Shown here in pieces: positions 51,058 through 59,968 of a stretch of 64,000 nucleotides of DNA (its first letter is position 1; each line of letters begins with the position of its first letter). Position numbers and translations under genes: made by a program. The notes below the pieces were generated by a model, which searched no databases, was not told where the DNA came from, and was given only the letters and a program-made list of their open reading frames with translations. The DNA comes from Clostridiaceae bacterium (GTDB lineage: Bacteria > Bacillota > Clostridia > TANB77 > CAG-508): NCBI GenBank assembly GCA_021771025.1, contig JAETPW010000003.1:134279-198278 (forward strand). The letters are read 5' to 3'.

Positions 51058-52251
51058 ATGAATGTAGAAAAAATGGCAGTAACGGTTAGTGACCTTAATC
51101 GCTACATCAAAGAAAAAATAGCTGGAGATGAAGCACTAACAAACATTATCATTAAAGGAGAAATCTCCAATTTTAAACATCATTATACAGGGCATTTATA
51201 CTTTACCTTAAAAGATGAAAATTCACTCATCAAATGTATCATGTTCAAAACCTATGCCCAAACATTATCTTTCACCCCAAAAGATGGAATGAAAGTTTTT
51301 GTCTTTGGTGGTGTTTCTGTTTTTGAGCGTGACGGAGTATATCAAATCTATGCAAAAGCCATGCAAGAAGATGGAGTAGGTGCATTATATCAAAAGTATG
51401 AAGAATTAAAACAAAAATTAGAACAAGAAGGTCTGTTTAGTCCAGAACGAAAAAAGAAAATCCCGTTAATGCCAAACGTGATTGGCGTACTTACCTCTCA
51501 AACAGGGTCAGTCATTCGTGATATTATCAATGTCAGTACCAGAAGAAATCCAAATGTACACCTTCGCCTATACCCAGTTCCTGTACAAGGAGAAGGCGCA
51601 GCAGAAAAAATAGCCGAAGGAATCAACATCATGAATGAAAAACAATTAGCCGATGTCTTAATCCTAGCAAGAGGAGGAGGCTCACTAGAAGATTTATGGC
51701 CATTTAACGAAGAAATAGTAGCAAGAGCAATCAGTCAATCAAAAATCCCAGTTATCTCAGCAGTAGGGCACGAAACAGACTTTAGCATATCAGACTTTGT
51801 ATCAGACTTACGAGCACCAACACCGTCAGCCGCAGCAGAACTAGCTGTACCAGACACCTTAGCCATCAAACAAAAAATAAATGGATACGAAAATCGATGC
51901 CGCCTAGCCTTAACCAAAAAAGTAGAAATATTACGTTATCGCTACGAAAAATGTATGGCAAGTCGCATATTTAAAGAACCATTAAGGCCAATTCAAGATG
52001 AATACCTAAAAATTGACTCACTCATCAAACGCCTAGAAACCCAAATGCAAAAAAAAGAGCAACAAGAAAAAGAAAAATTTGGCAAACTAGTCGCTAAACT
52101 AGACACATTAAGCCCACTAAAAACACTAACCAGAGGTTACTCCATCATAGAAAAAAACGGAAAAATCATCAAAAGTATTCAAGAAATAGAAACCGGAAAC
52201 AAAGTAACCATACAAATTGTAGATGGAAAAAAAGAAGCTCAGATCTTATAA
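51058..52251 (+). CDS. xseA: Exodeoxyribonuclease VII large subunit
   Basis: 397 residues: N-terminal OB fold (VSDLNRYIKEKIAGDEALTN; GEISNFKHHYTGHLYFTLKD), catalytic domain (GVLTSQTGSVIRDIINV; ARGGGSLEDLWPFNEE; VISAVGHETDFSISD; APTPSAAAELAVPD) and a C-terminal coiled coil. It degrades single-stranded DNA together with XseB. Starts 9 bases after nusB. Confidence 0.96.
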   Translation: MNVEKMAVTVSDLNRYIKEKIAGDEALTNIIIKGEISNFKHHYTGHLYFTLKDENSLIKCIMFKTYAQTLSFTPKDGMKVFVFGGVSVFERDGVYQIYAKAMQEDGVGALYQKYEELKQKLEQEGLFSPERKKKIPLMPNVIGVLTSQTGSVIRDIINVSTRRNPNVHLRLYPVPVQGEGAAEKIAEGINIMNEKQLADVLILARGGGSLEDLWPFNEEIVARAISQSKIPVISAVGHETDFSISDFVSDLRAPTPSAAAELAVPDTLAIKQKINGYENRCRLALTKKVEILRYRYEKCMASRIFKEPLRPIQDEYLKIDSLIKRLETQMQKKEQQEKEKFGKLVAKLDTLSPLKTLTRGYSIIEKNGKIIKSIQEIETGNKVTIQIVDGKKEAQIL

Positions 52252-52253
52252 GG

Positions 52254-52305
52254 TAGGGAAATAAAGGGGACGCCCTTTTCTTCCCTAGCTAAAATTTCCC
52301 TATTA
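52254..52305 (+). repeat. GGGGACGCCC repeat, copy A4
   Basis: AAAGGGGACGCCCTTTTC then TTCCCTAGCTAAAATTTCCC, identical in its second half to copy A1. Forms an inverted pair with A5 around three genes. Confidence 0.75.
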
Positions 52306-52346
52306 CTTATCTTCTACAAAAGTAAAAAGGGCAAAGGAGAAAAACA

Positions 52347-52844
52347 ATGAAAAAAGAAACAAAAATAATAGTAGGTATATTAATTGCCGTAGTGGTATTA
52401 GGAATAGGCATATTTGCTTTTACCCAATGGATGCCATCAGCAAAAGAAGAACCGACGGCAAACGAAACAAGCAATCAAAATGGAATTAATGAAACAGAAA
52501 AAGAAAAAACAGAAAACAAAATAAATAATACAAATAATGCAACATCTACCACTAATTCAGAAAATACACAAACCAATCACACTACCAATACCAATTTAGA
52601 AAACACCACAGAACCACAAGGCAAAGAAGAACAAGAAAGCAAACAAGAAAATCAAGGGGTCAATTTAGAAGAAAAAGCAATCGAATTAGCCAAACAAAAA
52701 TGGGGAAATGGTGCAGAAGCCTATACCTTTTCCGTAGATAGTAAACAAGGAAATTTTTATCATATAGCGATCTACGCTAATGCCACAGTAATTGAATACA
52801 TGAAAGTAAATGTAGACACAGGCGAAGTGATCGAAGAAAATTAG
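52347..52844 (+). CDS. Membrane-anchored or secreted protein with Asn/Thr-rich linker
   Basis: 165 residues: an N-terminal helix (IIVGILIAVVVLGIGIFAFT), a ~65-residue low-complexity Asn/Thr/Glu linker, and a small C-terminal domain (IELAKQKWGNGAEAYTFSVD ... VIEYMKVNVDTGEVIEEN) that resembles a single PepSY-like unit. It interrupts the usual xseA-xseB adjacency and is flanked by the A4 repeat, so it is probably an insertion into the operon. Function unknown. Confidence 0.75.
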   Translation: MKKETKIIVGILIAVVVLGIGIFAFTQWMPSAKEEPTANETSNQNGINETEKEKTENKINNTNNATSTTNSENTQTNHTTNTNLENTTEPQGKEEQESKQENQGVNLEEKAIELAKQKWGNGAEAYTFSVDSKQGNFYHIAIYANATVIEYMKVNVDTGEVIEEN

Positions 52845-52857
52845 AAAGGATAAAAAG

Positions 52858-53085
52858 ATGGAAGAAAATAAACCAGAAAGCAATTTTGAAGAAAAATTAG
52901 TTAATTTAGAAAAAATAGTCATGGAACTAGAAAAAGGAGAATTAAATTTAGATGATTCAGTCAAAAAATTCGAAGAAGGAATAAAACTTTCACAAGAATG
53001 TAATAGGCTGTTAGAAAATACAGAAAAAAGAATCACCATTCTTCTAGGGCAAAATGAAGAAGAATTTAAAACAGAAGATAACTAA
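52858..53085 (+). CDS. xseB: Exodeoxyribonuclease VII small subunit
   Basis: 75 residues: SNFEEKLVNLEKIVMELEKG and LNLDDSVKKFEEGIKLSQEC are the family signature. AAAGGAT SD, 13 bases after the preceding gene. Confidence 0.95.
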   Translation: MEENKPESNFEEKLVNLEKIVMELEKGELNLDDSVKKFEEGIKLSQECNRLLENTEKRITILLGQNEEEFKTEDN

Positions 53086-53100
53086 AAAAGAAGGGACGTT

Positions 53101-53553
53101 TTGATAATCATGGAAAATAACTTAGTAACGTTTATCCAAAATAAGTACATTTATGTACCATTTTTACTATGGTTTGGTATTCAAACCTTTAAAGTCATTT
53201 ACGATTTAGTCACCACGCATAAATTTAATTTCAAACGAATTATGGGAGCAGGAGGTATGCCAAGTTCACATTCAGCAGTAGTCGTGGGGCTAGCAACATT
53301 AATTGGAAAAGATGTAGGAGTAGGATCTCCTCTATTTGCCATAAGTGTAATATTAGCCTTTGTGGTAATGTATGATGCAGCTGGAATTAGAAGGGCAGCA
53401 GGGAAACAAGCAGCATTGCTAAATAAAATCATAGAAACGCCTGGGCTTACCGGTATGCAAGTATCAGAAAGATTAGTAGAAGTATTAGGGCATACACCAA
53501 AACAAGTAATTGTAGGAGCATTAATTGGTTTACTAGCAGGACTAATTTTATAA
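53101..53553 (+). CDS. Divergent PAP2-family (DUF212) membrane protein
   Basis: 150 residues, four to five helices. The signature GAGGMPSSHSAVVVGLATLI and MYDAAGIRRAAGKQAALLNK (in parts) is that of the DUF212/YuiD group related to acid phosphatases. The first codon may be TTG 53101 (AGAAGGGA, short spacing) or ATG 53110. Substrate unknown. Confidence 0.88.
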   Translation: MIIMENNLVTFIQNKYIYVPFLLWFGIQTFKVIYDLVTTHKFNFKRIMGAGGMPSSHSAVVVGLATLIGKDVGVGSPLFAISVILAFVVMYDAAGIRRAAGKQAALLNKIIETPGLTGMQVSERLVEVLGHTPKQVIVGALIGLLAGLIL

Positions 53554-53566
53554 GTCAACCTCAATA

Positions 53567-53640
53567 TAAAGTGCTCTTGATCATACGCTCGCTAAAACAA
53601 CACAATAATGGGTAGCACAAAAAACGGTTACCCAAAAAAA
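53567..53640. repeat. Short inverted repeat region GTGCT...AGCAC
   Basis: GTGCT (about 53572) and AGCAC (about 53617) enclose CGCTCGCTAAAAC, followed by ACGGTTACCC. Possibly a diverged member of the palindromic family; weak. Confidence 0.3.
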
Positions 53641-53644
53641 TAAG

Positions 53645-53696
53645 ATAGGGAAAAAATAGATAGGGAAAAAAAGGGCGTCCCCTCATTTTCCCTACC
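53645..53696 (-). repeat. GGGGACGCCC repeat, copy A5
   Basis: Reverse-oriented: two TAGGGAAAAA units, AAAGGGCGTCCCC and CATTTTCCCTA. Ends 16 bases before the fhs start, so its stem may affect fhs translation. Confidence 0.75.
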
Positions 53697-53712
53697 AAAA
53701 GGAGATGGTTAT

Positions 53713-55407
53713 ATGACTGATATTGAAATTGCTAGAAAAGTGAAACTAAAACCCATTACAGAAATTGCCCAAAAGGCAGGGATTACAGAAGAAGAGATTG
53801 AGTTATATGGAAAAGAAAAGGCGAAAATTTCCTTGACGATCAAAGAAAGGCTAAGAGAGAAGAAAAATGGTAAGCTAATTTTGGTAACAGCCATTAGCCC
53901 AACCCCTTTAGGAGAAGGGAAAACCACTATATCTATTGCTGTTGCTGATGGGCTTTCACATCTAGGAAAAAAGGCGATGCTAGCCTTAAGAGAACCATCC
54001 CTTGGTCCTGTTTTTGGCATTAAAGGGGGAGCAACAGGAGGCGGAAAAGTACAAGTTGCACCAATGGAAGATATTAACTTACACTTTACCGGAGATCTTC
54101 ATGCCATTACTGCAGCCAACAATTTACTTGCCAGCTTAATCGACAATCATATTTATTTTGGCAACGAATTAGGAATTAAAACAGTTACGTGGAAACGTTG
54201 TGTAGATTTAAACGATAGACAATTGCGCGTAGTCGATACTGGTTTATCAGAAGAAGCCAAAATCAAACCAAGAAGAGATGGTTTTAACATTACCGTTGCT
54301 TCTGAAATTATGGCTATCTTATGCCTATCAGAAGATATACAAGATTTAAAACAAAATTTAGGAAACATCATCATTGGCTACAACCAAGAAGATAAGCCTG
54401 TATTTGCTAGAGACCTAAAAGCAGAAGGAGCCATGACAGTTCTACTAAAAGACGCAATCAAACCAAATTTAGTACAAACCTTAGAACATACTCCAGCGAT
54501 TATCCATGGTGGGCCATTTGCTAATATAGCCCATGGTTGCAACAGTATAATAGCCACTAAACTAGCCTTAAAACTAGCAGACTATACCGTTACCGAAGCA
54601 GGATTTGGAGCAGACCTAGGGGCAGAAAAATTCTTAGACATTAAATGCCGTAAAGCCAAAATTAAGCCAGATGCAGTTGTACTAGTCGCTACCATTAAAG
54701 CCTTAAAATACCATGGAGGAATAGCCAAAGAAGAAATTCAAAACGAAAGTAGTGAAGGATTGAAAAAAGGGTTAAAAAATCTCTATGATCATATCGATAA
54801 TTTACGCTATCGTTATGGGCTAAAAGTAATCGTAGCCTTAAATCGTTATCAAACTGATTCAGAGGCAGAAATAGCCTACCTTCAAAAAGAACTACAAGAA
54901 AAGAAAATTCCATGTTCATTAGTAGAAGGCTGGGCAAAAGGAGGAGAAGGAGCAATCGATATTGCCGAAAAACTAGTAGAAATGACAGAAAATGCACCAT
55001 TAGGAAAATCTACGTATACCCAAAATCAAGAAGAAGTAAACTACATTTATCCATTAGAAGAAAGCATCACCCCTAAAATTGAAAAAATAGCCACAAGAAT
55101 TTATCATGCAAAAGGAGTAGAATACACAAACGAAGCAATCAAGCAAATCAAACAAATTGAGCAACTAGGATATGGAAACTTACCAATTTGTATTGCCAAA
55201 ACACAATATTCCTTTTCCGACGATCCCAAAGACTTAGGAGGAAAAAGTGAATATCAAATTCACGTAAGAGCAGTAGAACTAAAAGCAGGAGCAGGATTTA
55301 TCGTAGTCTTAGCCGGGAAAATCATGACCATGCCGGGACTTCCTAAAGTGCCAGCAGCAGAAAAAATAGACATAGATGAAAACGGTGAAATCATCGGAAT
55401 ATTCTAG
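53713..55407 (+). CDS. fhs: Formate--tetrahydrofolate ligase
   Basis: 564 residues. The ATP loop is TPLGEGKTTISIAVADGL; others are REPSLGPVFGIKGGATGGG (in parts), FTGDLHAITAANNLL and HGGPFANIAHGCNSI. It makes 10-formyl-THF from formate, ATP and THF, feeding purine synthesis and fMet-tRNA formation, and in acetogens the Wood-Ljungdahl path. The length is usual for the family (about 555). AAGGAG lies 10 nt before the ATG. Confidence 0.97.
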   Translation: MTDIEIARKVKLKPITEIAQKAGITEEEIELYGKEKAKISLTIKERLREKKNGKLILVTAISPTPLGEGKTTISIAVADGLSHLGKKAMLALREPSLGPVFGIKGGATGGGKVQVAPMEDINLHFTGDLHAITAANNLLASLIDNHIYFGNELGIKTVTWKRCVDLNDRQLRVVDTGLSEEAKIKPRRDGFNITVASEIMAILCLSEDIQDLKQNLGNIIIGYNQEDKPVFARDLKAEGAMTVLLKDAIKPNLVQTLEHTPAIIHGGPFANIAHGCNSIIATKLALKLADYTVTEAGFGADLGAEKFLDIKCRKAKIKPDAVVLVATIKALKYHGGIAKEEIQNESSEGLKKGLKNLYDHIDNLRYRYGLKVIVALNRYQTDSEAEIAYLQKELQEKKIPCSLVEGWAKGGEGAIDIAEKLVEMTENAPLGKSTYTQNQEEVNYIYPLEESITPKIEKIATRIYHAKGVEYTNEAIKQIKQIEQLGYGNLPICIAKTQYSFSDDPKDLGGKSEYQIHVRAVELKAGAGFIVVLAGKIMTMPGLPKVPAAEKIDIDENGEIIGIF

Positions 55408-55417
55408 TAGAGAAAAG

Positions 55418-55486
55418 TGTCCAATTGGGGACGGGTACGTTTTGAACATATTAAATGTCCAAAGTGTACCCGTCCCCAATTGGACA
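55418..55486. repeat. Perfect 21-bp inverted repeat of the GGGGACGGGTAC family
   Basis: TGTCCAATTGGGGACGGGTA(C) at 55418-55438 is exactly complementary to 55466-55486; loop of 27 bases. It lies between fhs and gpr. Confidence 0.85.
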
Positions 55487-55510
55487 AGACAAAAAAATGA
55501 ATAAAATACG

Positions 55511-55550
55511 AAAAAAATCTCACACTAATAAAAGAAAGTGAGGTTTTTTT
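55511..55550 (+). promoter_or_regulatory. Terminator-like hairpin that hides the gpr SD
   Basis: AAAAAAATCTCAC (55511-55523) pairs with GTGAGGTTTTTTT (55538-55550), 13 bp with one G-U. GTGAGG is the only SD for the gpr ATG at 55552. The structure has the look of an intrinsic terminator ending one base before the start codon. Confidence 0.65.
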
Positions 55551-55551
55551 A

Positions 55552-56487
55552 ATGGTAAATTTTAGAACAGACTTAGCATCAGAAAGAAGAGAGCTATATC
55601 GTAAAGCCAATCAATTAGAAAACGAAATCGAAGGAATTGAAAGCGAAAGTGAGCAAAAAGGAGAAAAAATCAAAATAGAACGAGTAAAGATCATCAATGA
55701 ACAAGGGGAACAAGCAATCGGAAAACCACGAGGAAATTACATCACCATCGACATACAAAAACTAAAACTAGCACAAGATGAAGACATAGAAGAAGCAGGA
55801 AAAATCGTCTCCGAAGAATTAAAAAAATTAATCGATCTTCATGCTAAAAAAGAAGACTCCATCCTAGTAGTCGGTTTAGGAAACATTTACGTAACACCAG
55901 ATGCTTTAGGACCAAAAGTCATCAACGAAATAGAAGTCACTAGACACGTCATGAATTATATGCCCCAATACGTAAAAGAAGGAACCAGAATGGTAAGCGC
56001 CATATCCCCAGGAGTACTAGGAACAACAGGAATCGAAACAGCAGAAATTCTAAAAGGAATCGTAGACAATGTTCATCCAAAACTACTCATCGTAATAGAC
56101 GCCTTAGCCTCTAGAAGTATAGAACGAATCAGTAGTACAGTCCAATTATCAGACACAGGAATAGTACCGGGGGCAGGAGTAGGAAACAAACGATCAGAAA
56201 TCAGTCAAACAACCATGGGAATACCTGTCATTGCTATGGGTATCCCTACTGTAGTAGAAACCGCAGTATTAGTCAACGACAGCTTAGACCTATTTATCGA
56301 AAAATTACAACAAGAAGCCAAATCAAATGACGAATTAAATCAATTAAAAGAAGAAGACAATTATGAAGAAATACGTGAAGCACTAATTCCCAAAGATTAT
56401 AACTTAATCGTTACTCCAAAGGAAATTGATGATTTAATTGAAAATATGAAAGAGATTGTAGCTAGTGGAATAAATATGGCAGTATAA
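55552..56487 (+). CDS. gpr: GPR endopeptidase (spore germination protease)
   Basis: 311 residues. FRTDLASERRELY at the start corresponds to the pro-region; the core has VVGLGNIYVTPDALGPKVIN, NVHPKLLIVIDALASRSIER (in parts), VPGAGVGNKRSEISQ and MGIPVIAMGIPTVVETA. GPR is made as a zymogen in the forespore and degrades small acid-soluble proteins at germination. The SD lies within a hairpin. Confidence 0.96.
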   Translation: MVNFRTDLASERRELYRKANQLENEIEGIESESEQKGEKIKIERVKIINEQGEQAIGKPRGNYITIDIQKLKLAQDEDIEEAGKIVSEELKKLIDLHAKKEDSILVVGLGNIYVTPDALGPKVINEIEVTRHVMNYMPQYVKEGTRMVSAISPGVLGTTGIETAEILKGIVDNVHPKLLIVIDALASRSIERISSTVQLSDTGIVPGAGVGNKRSEISQTTMGIPVIAMGIPTVVETAVLVNDSLDLFIEKLQQEAKSNDELNQLKEEDNYEEIREALIPKDYNLIVTPKEIDDLIENMKEIVASGINMAV

Positions 56488-56502
56488 ACAATAGATTAAA
56501 TT

Positions 56503-56550
56503 AAAAATTATCAAAAAGGTTTTTCATATATACTTTTTGATAATTTTTTA
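56503..56550 (+). terminator. Terminator of gpr
   Basis: AAAAATTATCAAAAAG / CTTTTTGATAATTTTTT, 14-base loop. Confidence 0.8.
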
Positions 56551-56612
56551 TTGTATGTTACAGAATGAAATGTTATAATAATGTCAATGAAATAATAAAA
56601 GAAGTGATATAT

Positions 56613-56990
56613 ATGATAAAAAGAAACAAGCCAAAACTAATTTTTTAGAATTTAAAAATGCCAGATTGTGATTGCCAAAAAATTATAGAAAGTATAAAAA
56701 TAAATAATTATTACCCAACTTACATATTAACTTTACAAAATTTTTCTTCATTATTACCATTATTAAAAAATTCAAAAGCTTTATATTATATTAATAAAGA
56801 GTTAAATTTCTTAGAAACTAAAGAAAAAATAATTTCAATAATTAATTTATGCCTACAAGACGAAAAAGAAACATTAATAGTAAAAGAAAAAAAAGAATAT
56901 ATACTAAACGAATTAAAAAAACTAGGTTTTAATTTTACTAATATAGGAACAAAATACTTATTAGATTCGATTCTAGAAATTATACACTAA
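56613..56990 (+). pseudogene. Spo0A C-terminal-like HTH remnant
   Basis: The frame opens with ATG at 56613 (MIKRNKPKLIF) and meets TAG at 56646, then stays open to 56990. The second part ends KKLGFNFTNIGTKYLLDSILEII, which resembles the first helices of the Spo0A C-terminal DNA-binding domain, but the recognition helix is missing. Probably a truncated regulator. Very AT-rich. Confidence 0.45.
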
Positions 56991-56993
56991 CAC

Positions 56994-57508
56994 CTAATCC
57001 GGCTTATAAATTTTATTCTGGAACAGATTGTACCAATTTTGCTTCACAGGTATTATATTATGCAGGTATGGCACAAAGAGGAACAATAGGATATTTAGAT
57101 TATCATAATTGGTATTATAATAATCCGGATATTCCAACACAAGTTTCTAGAAGTTGGACATATGCACCATTATTTAGACAGTATTGGGCTGTAGATGGAA
57201 ATGGTATAGGAAGCAAAAGAGCTTGTGAATATTATGAATATACACCACAGGAAGCTTTAAATAAATGGAATGAAATATGGGATAATTCATACTCTGGATG
57301 TGTATATCAATTAATAAATGCAGAAGGCGAAGCACATCATTCAATGCTATGTAGTGCTGCAATGATAGGTACTACAGAGACTGTAATTGAAACATCTCAG
57401 CATTCTCCAGAAAAATATGGAGATTTGCGAGAAATACTTAAAAATTTAAAAGTAGAAGAACCTAATTCAAAAATTAGTTTAATTTATATAAGAAATATGA
57501 GGAGGTAA
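56994..57508 (+). pseudogene. Amidase_6-like domain, N-terminally truncated
   Basis: Directly after the Spo0A-like remnant the next frame is open without an SD or start: NPAYKFYSGTDCTNFASQVL begins with the active-site region of amidase_6 proteins (DCTNF(A/V)SQ), then GMAQRGTIGYLDYHNWYYNN and a His in GEAHHSMLCS. A first possible ATG (57068) lies after the catalytic Cys. The two remnants were probably joined by a deletion. The catalytic domain without a secretion signal is unlikely to work. Confidence 0.6.
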
Positions 57509-57511
57509 AAA

Positions 57512-58048
57512 ATGAAAAAGAGAAATATTGTTATATTGTTATCTATAACCTTAGTTTTGTTAGGTGGAATTTATGGTATCAGCACTATAGCCAAAACATC
57601 ATCAAAAAGCAAAATATCTCAAGAAACATATAATAAAATAATGGAAAAAGCTAGTAATCCATGTTATGATGAAAAAAATGCAGAATATATGAAAAAACAA
57701 CTAGATATCTTACAAAATGAAAATTTGACTGAAGAAGAAAAAAATAAAGAATACAAAGCTATAAAAGATGAAATGTATGAATATAGTAATAATAAGAAAA
57801 AAACAAAAGTATCTAGTAATAATTATATGACAAGGGAAGAATTAGAAAAAAAGTTAAATGATTTCGAAGTATCTTATGAAATATTAGAAAAAATGGCTAC
57901 TACCAAAGAAAAATTACAACACTATACAAACATAAAAAATCAAATAATTGATCTTCAAAAACAATTAGATAATGCAGATCTAGAGAGGCAAAACCAAATA
58001 CAAATAAAATACAATGAATTAAGAAAAAACTTAGGATTGGAAGATTAA
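57512..58048 (+). CDS. Exported or membrane-anchored helical protein of unknown function
   Basis: 178 residues: N-terminal hydrophobic segment (NIVILLSITLVLLGGIYGIS), then a charged helical body with coiled-coil character (NEKNLTEEEKNK-like; REELEKKLNDFEVSYEILEK; LQKQLDNADLERQNQIQIKY). No lipobox Cys. It follows the amidase remnant by 3 bases with GAGGAGG as SD and probably belonged to the same operon. Family not recognised. Confidence 0.65.
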   Translation: MKKRNIVILLSITLVLLGGIYGISTIAKTSSKSKISQETYNKIMEKASNPCYDEKNAEYMKKQLDILQNENLTEEEKNKEYKAIKDEMYEYSNNKKKTKVSSNNYMTREELEKKLNDFEVSYEILEKMATTKEKLQHYTNIKNQIIDLQKQLDNADLERQNQIQIKYNELRKNLGLED

Positions 58049-58116
58049 AAAATAAAAAAGTCCTTCTATTTTATATTTCTGTATAAGAGTAGCAAAGTTA
58101 CTTTACGCCTTTCGAT

Positions 58117-58146
58117 AATTTAGTTAAAATGATTAACTAAATTTTA
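58117..58146 (+). terminator. Terminator after the 57512 gene
   Basis: AATTTAGTTAA / TTAACTAAATT with a 5-base loop, then TTAAT. Confidence 0.6.
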
Positions 58147-58167
58147 ATAATAAAAATGAATTAAAAG

Positions 58168-58196
58168 TTGCAAAAAGTATTTTTTTGGGATATAAT
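58168..58196 (+). promoter_or_regulatory. Promoter of the 58234 gene
   Basis: TTGCAA, 17 bp, TATAAT, 37 bases before the start codon. Confidence 0.8.
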
Positions 58197-58233
58197 CAAA
58201 CCAGAATAAACGTAAATAGAAGGAGGAATGGAT

Positions 58234-59076
58234 ATGGCAGAAGATAATCAATCAAAACCAGTAGAAAAAAAGGAAGAGCAAAAACCAGAAATTAAACCTG
58301 AGATGAAAAAAGAAAACAAGGTAGAGGCAAAACCTGAAACAAAGAAAGAGGAAAACAAAAAGTTCGAACCAGTAAAACCACAAACAAATGAAACAGCAAA
58401 AAAAGAACCGGGAACGAAAAAGGCAGAAAAACCTCAAAAGGATAAAGCGAAAAAGGAAAAGCCAGTAAAAGAAGTAGGGAAAAAAAGAGGTATATTAGCG
58501 AGAATTATTGCTGTTTTGATTATTTTACTAGCCATTGCAGGACTAATTTATTTAGCTATGCCATCTCCTGAAAGAACAGTAACCAATATGTTACAAAAAT
58601 TAAAAGAAGGAAAACTAGATGAAGTAAAAGAATACGTAGATTACAAAAGTTTAGTTAGTATTCCAGCACTAGGAGTGTATGAAGGAGATGGAAATTTATC
58701 AAAAGAAGAACAGGAACAACAAAAATGGTTTTATACTTCTCTTGAATGGAAAATAGGTTCAGTTCAAAGTAAAGGGGATACAGCAACAGTAGAGGTAGAA
58801 ATTACCAATAAGAATTATAAAACGGTTATTCAAAATTATGCTCAAAGAGTTTTACAAAAAGCGTTTAAGGGGGAAACTACTTCAGAAGAGGAAATGAATC
58901 AATACCTAATTGATGAATTAAAACGAAATGACATCGAACAAGTAACTTCCACCCAAAACATCACCATTGAAAAACAAGACGGAAAATGGAAAGTCAAAGT
59001 AGATGAAAACCTAAGGGAAGCTATTTTCCCAAAACTATCAGAAGCAATCAATTCGCTAAATAGTATCGGACAATAA
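58234..59076 (+). CDS. Single-pass membrane protein with Lys/Glu/Pro-rich cytoplasmic tail and NTF2/DUF4878-like outer domain
   Basis: 280 residues from the ATG at 58234 (AGGAGG 7 nt upstream; an ATG at 58228 touches the SD). The first ~85 residues are a disordered KPE-rich tail, followed by a helix (ARIIAVLIILLAIAGLIYLA) and an outside domain beginning SPERTVTNMLQKLKEGKLDE, with VQSKGDTATVEVEITNKNYK and QDGKWKVKVDENLREAIFP, which is the pattern of DUF4878/lumazine-like NTF2 folds. Function unknown. Confidence 0.75.
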   Translation: MAEDNQSKPVEKKEEQKPEIKPEMKKENKVEAKPETKKEENKKFEPVKPQTNETAKKEPGTKKAEKPQKDKAKKEKPVKEVGKKRGILARIIAVLIILLAIAGLIYLAMPSPERTVTNMLQKLKEGKLDEVKEYVDYKSLVSIPALGVYEGDGNLSKEEQEQQKWFYTSLEWKIGSVQSKGDTATVEVEITNKNYKTVIQNYAQRVLQKAFKGETTSEEEMNQYLIDELKRNDIEQVTSTQNITIEKQDGKWKVKVDENLREAIFPKLSEAINSLNSIGQ

Positions 59077-59086
59077 ATAAAAGAAA

Positions 59087-59131
59087 AAAATTCCCAATCT
59101 AAGCTTAAAAGTGACTTAGATTGGGAATTTT
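59087..59131. terminator. Bidirectional terminator
   Basis: 17-bp perfect stem AAAATTCCCAATCTAAG / CTTAGATTGGGAATTTT between convergent genes. Confidence 0.85.
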
Positions 59132-59968
59132 ATGAGTTTGGTACAAATGACAAATTGGGCAATCAGTACAAACTTTCACCCTACTATCAAAAATAAGGAT
59201 TAATGTTTGAATAAATTCATCCATACAACCATCGATTAAATGAATAAAAATTTGTCTAGGAAGCAAATTAAGTAAAGTATTTAACAAATAATCATTTGTC
59301 GAAAAGGAAATATCAGATAAATACTTTGCATTTAATAGATCTTCTGAAACATTGATTTTATTTTTTCTCTCATCCAATAAAAAAGAATCTTCGCCAGAAT
59401 AAATTAAGTGTACCACTTCCTTTTGTGGTTTTTGTGAGCCAATGTATAATTTAAGCAAAGAGATAAACTCTTCGTATTCTTTTTCCACCAAATAAATATT
59501 AACAGCTTCATCAATAATGTCTTCTAATAACTTTTGATATTCACGCAAACGAAAATGCACAAATCCGCTAAGAACAATGGATTTGTGATCTTGTAAAAAC
59601 GAGGTAAACACATTCATTAAACAAGTATATTTTTGATCAAAAATTTGGGTAAAATCTTCTGAAGAAAGATCATAACAAATGGAAATGATTTTTTTTCGTT
59701 CTAAGGCATCAAAATAAAAATAATTTCTTAGCAAAAGAGATTTCAACATATCATCTTCCATTTCATCCATAACTAAGCACGACAAAATAGAAGAAACACG
59801 TGAAATAAACGAAGACGTATCCTCCCCAGTATAATGAATAATAACATTTTGGTAACTTTTAAACTGATTAGCTGAAAAACAAATTGAGTCCATATCAAGT
59901 GACTTACATTCTGTTAGTAGATAATTCAGTAAATTTGAATTGTTCGTTTTGATACATATTGATTTCAT
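59105..59968 (-). CDS. YtxC-like sporulation protein
   Basis: 287 residues without signal peptide. The conserved YtxC features include LSGFVHFRLREYQKLLEDII and the C-terminal LINLLPRQIFIHLID-type segment followed by a CTDCPICHLYQTH cysteine cluster. ytxC is present in most endospore formers; its function is not known. Good SD (AAGGGAG). Its stop lies in the shared terminator. Confidence 0.82.
   Translation of the reverse strand: MKSICIKTNNSNLLNYLLTECKSLDMDSICFSANQFKSYQNVIIHYTGEDTSSFISRVSSILSCLVMDEMEDDMLKSLLLRNYFYFDALERKKIISICYDLSSEDFTQIFDQKYTCLMNVFTSFLQDHKSIVLSGFVHFRLREYQKLLEDIIDEAVNIYLVEKEYEEFISLLKLYIGSQKPQKEVVHLIYSGEDSFLLDERKNKINVSEDLLNAKYLSDISFSTNDYLLNTLLNLLPRQIFIHLIDGCMDEFIQTLILIFDSRVKVCTDCPICHLYQTHKIPNLSHF

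Noticed and set aside
53697..53712. THF or other riboswitch before fhs
   Set aside because: The upstream space is filled by the A5 repeat and a weak hairpin; no conserved riboswitch core is visible.
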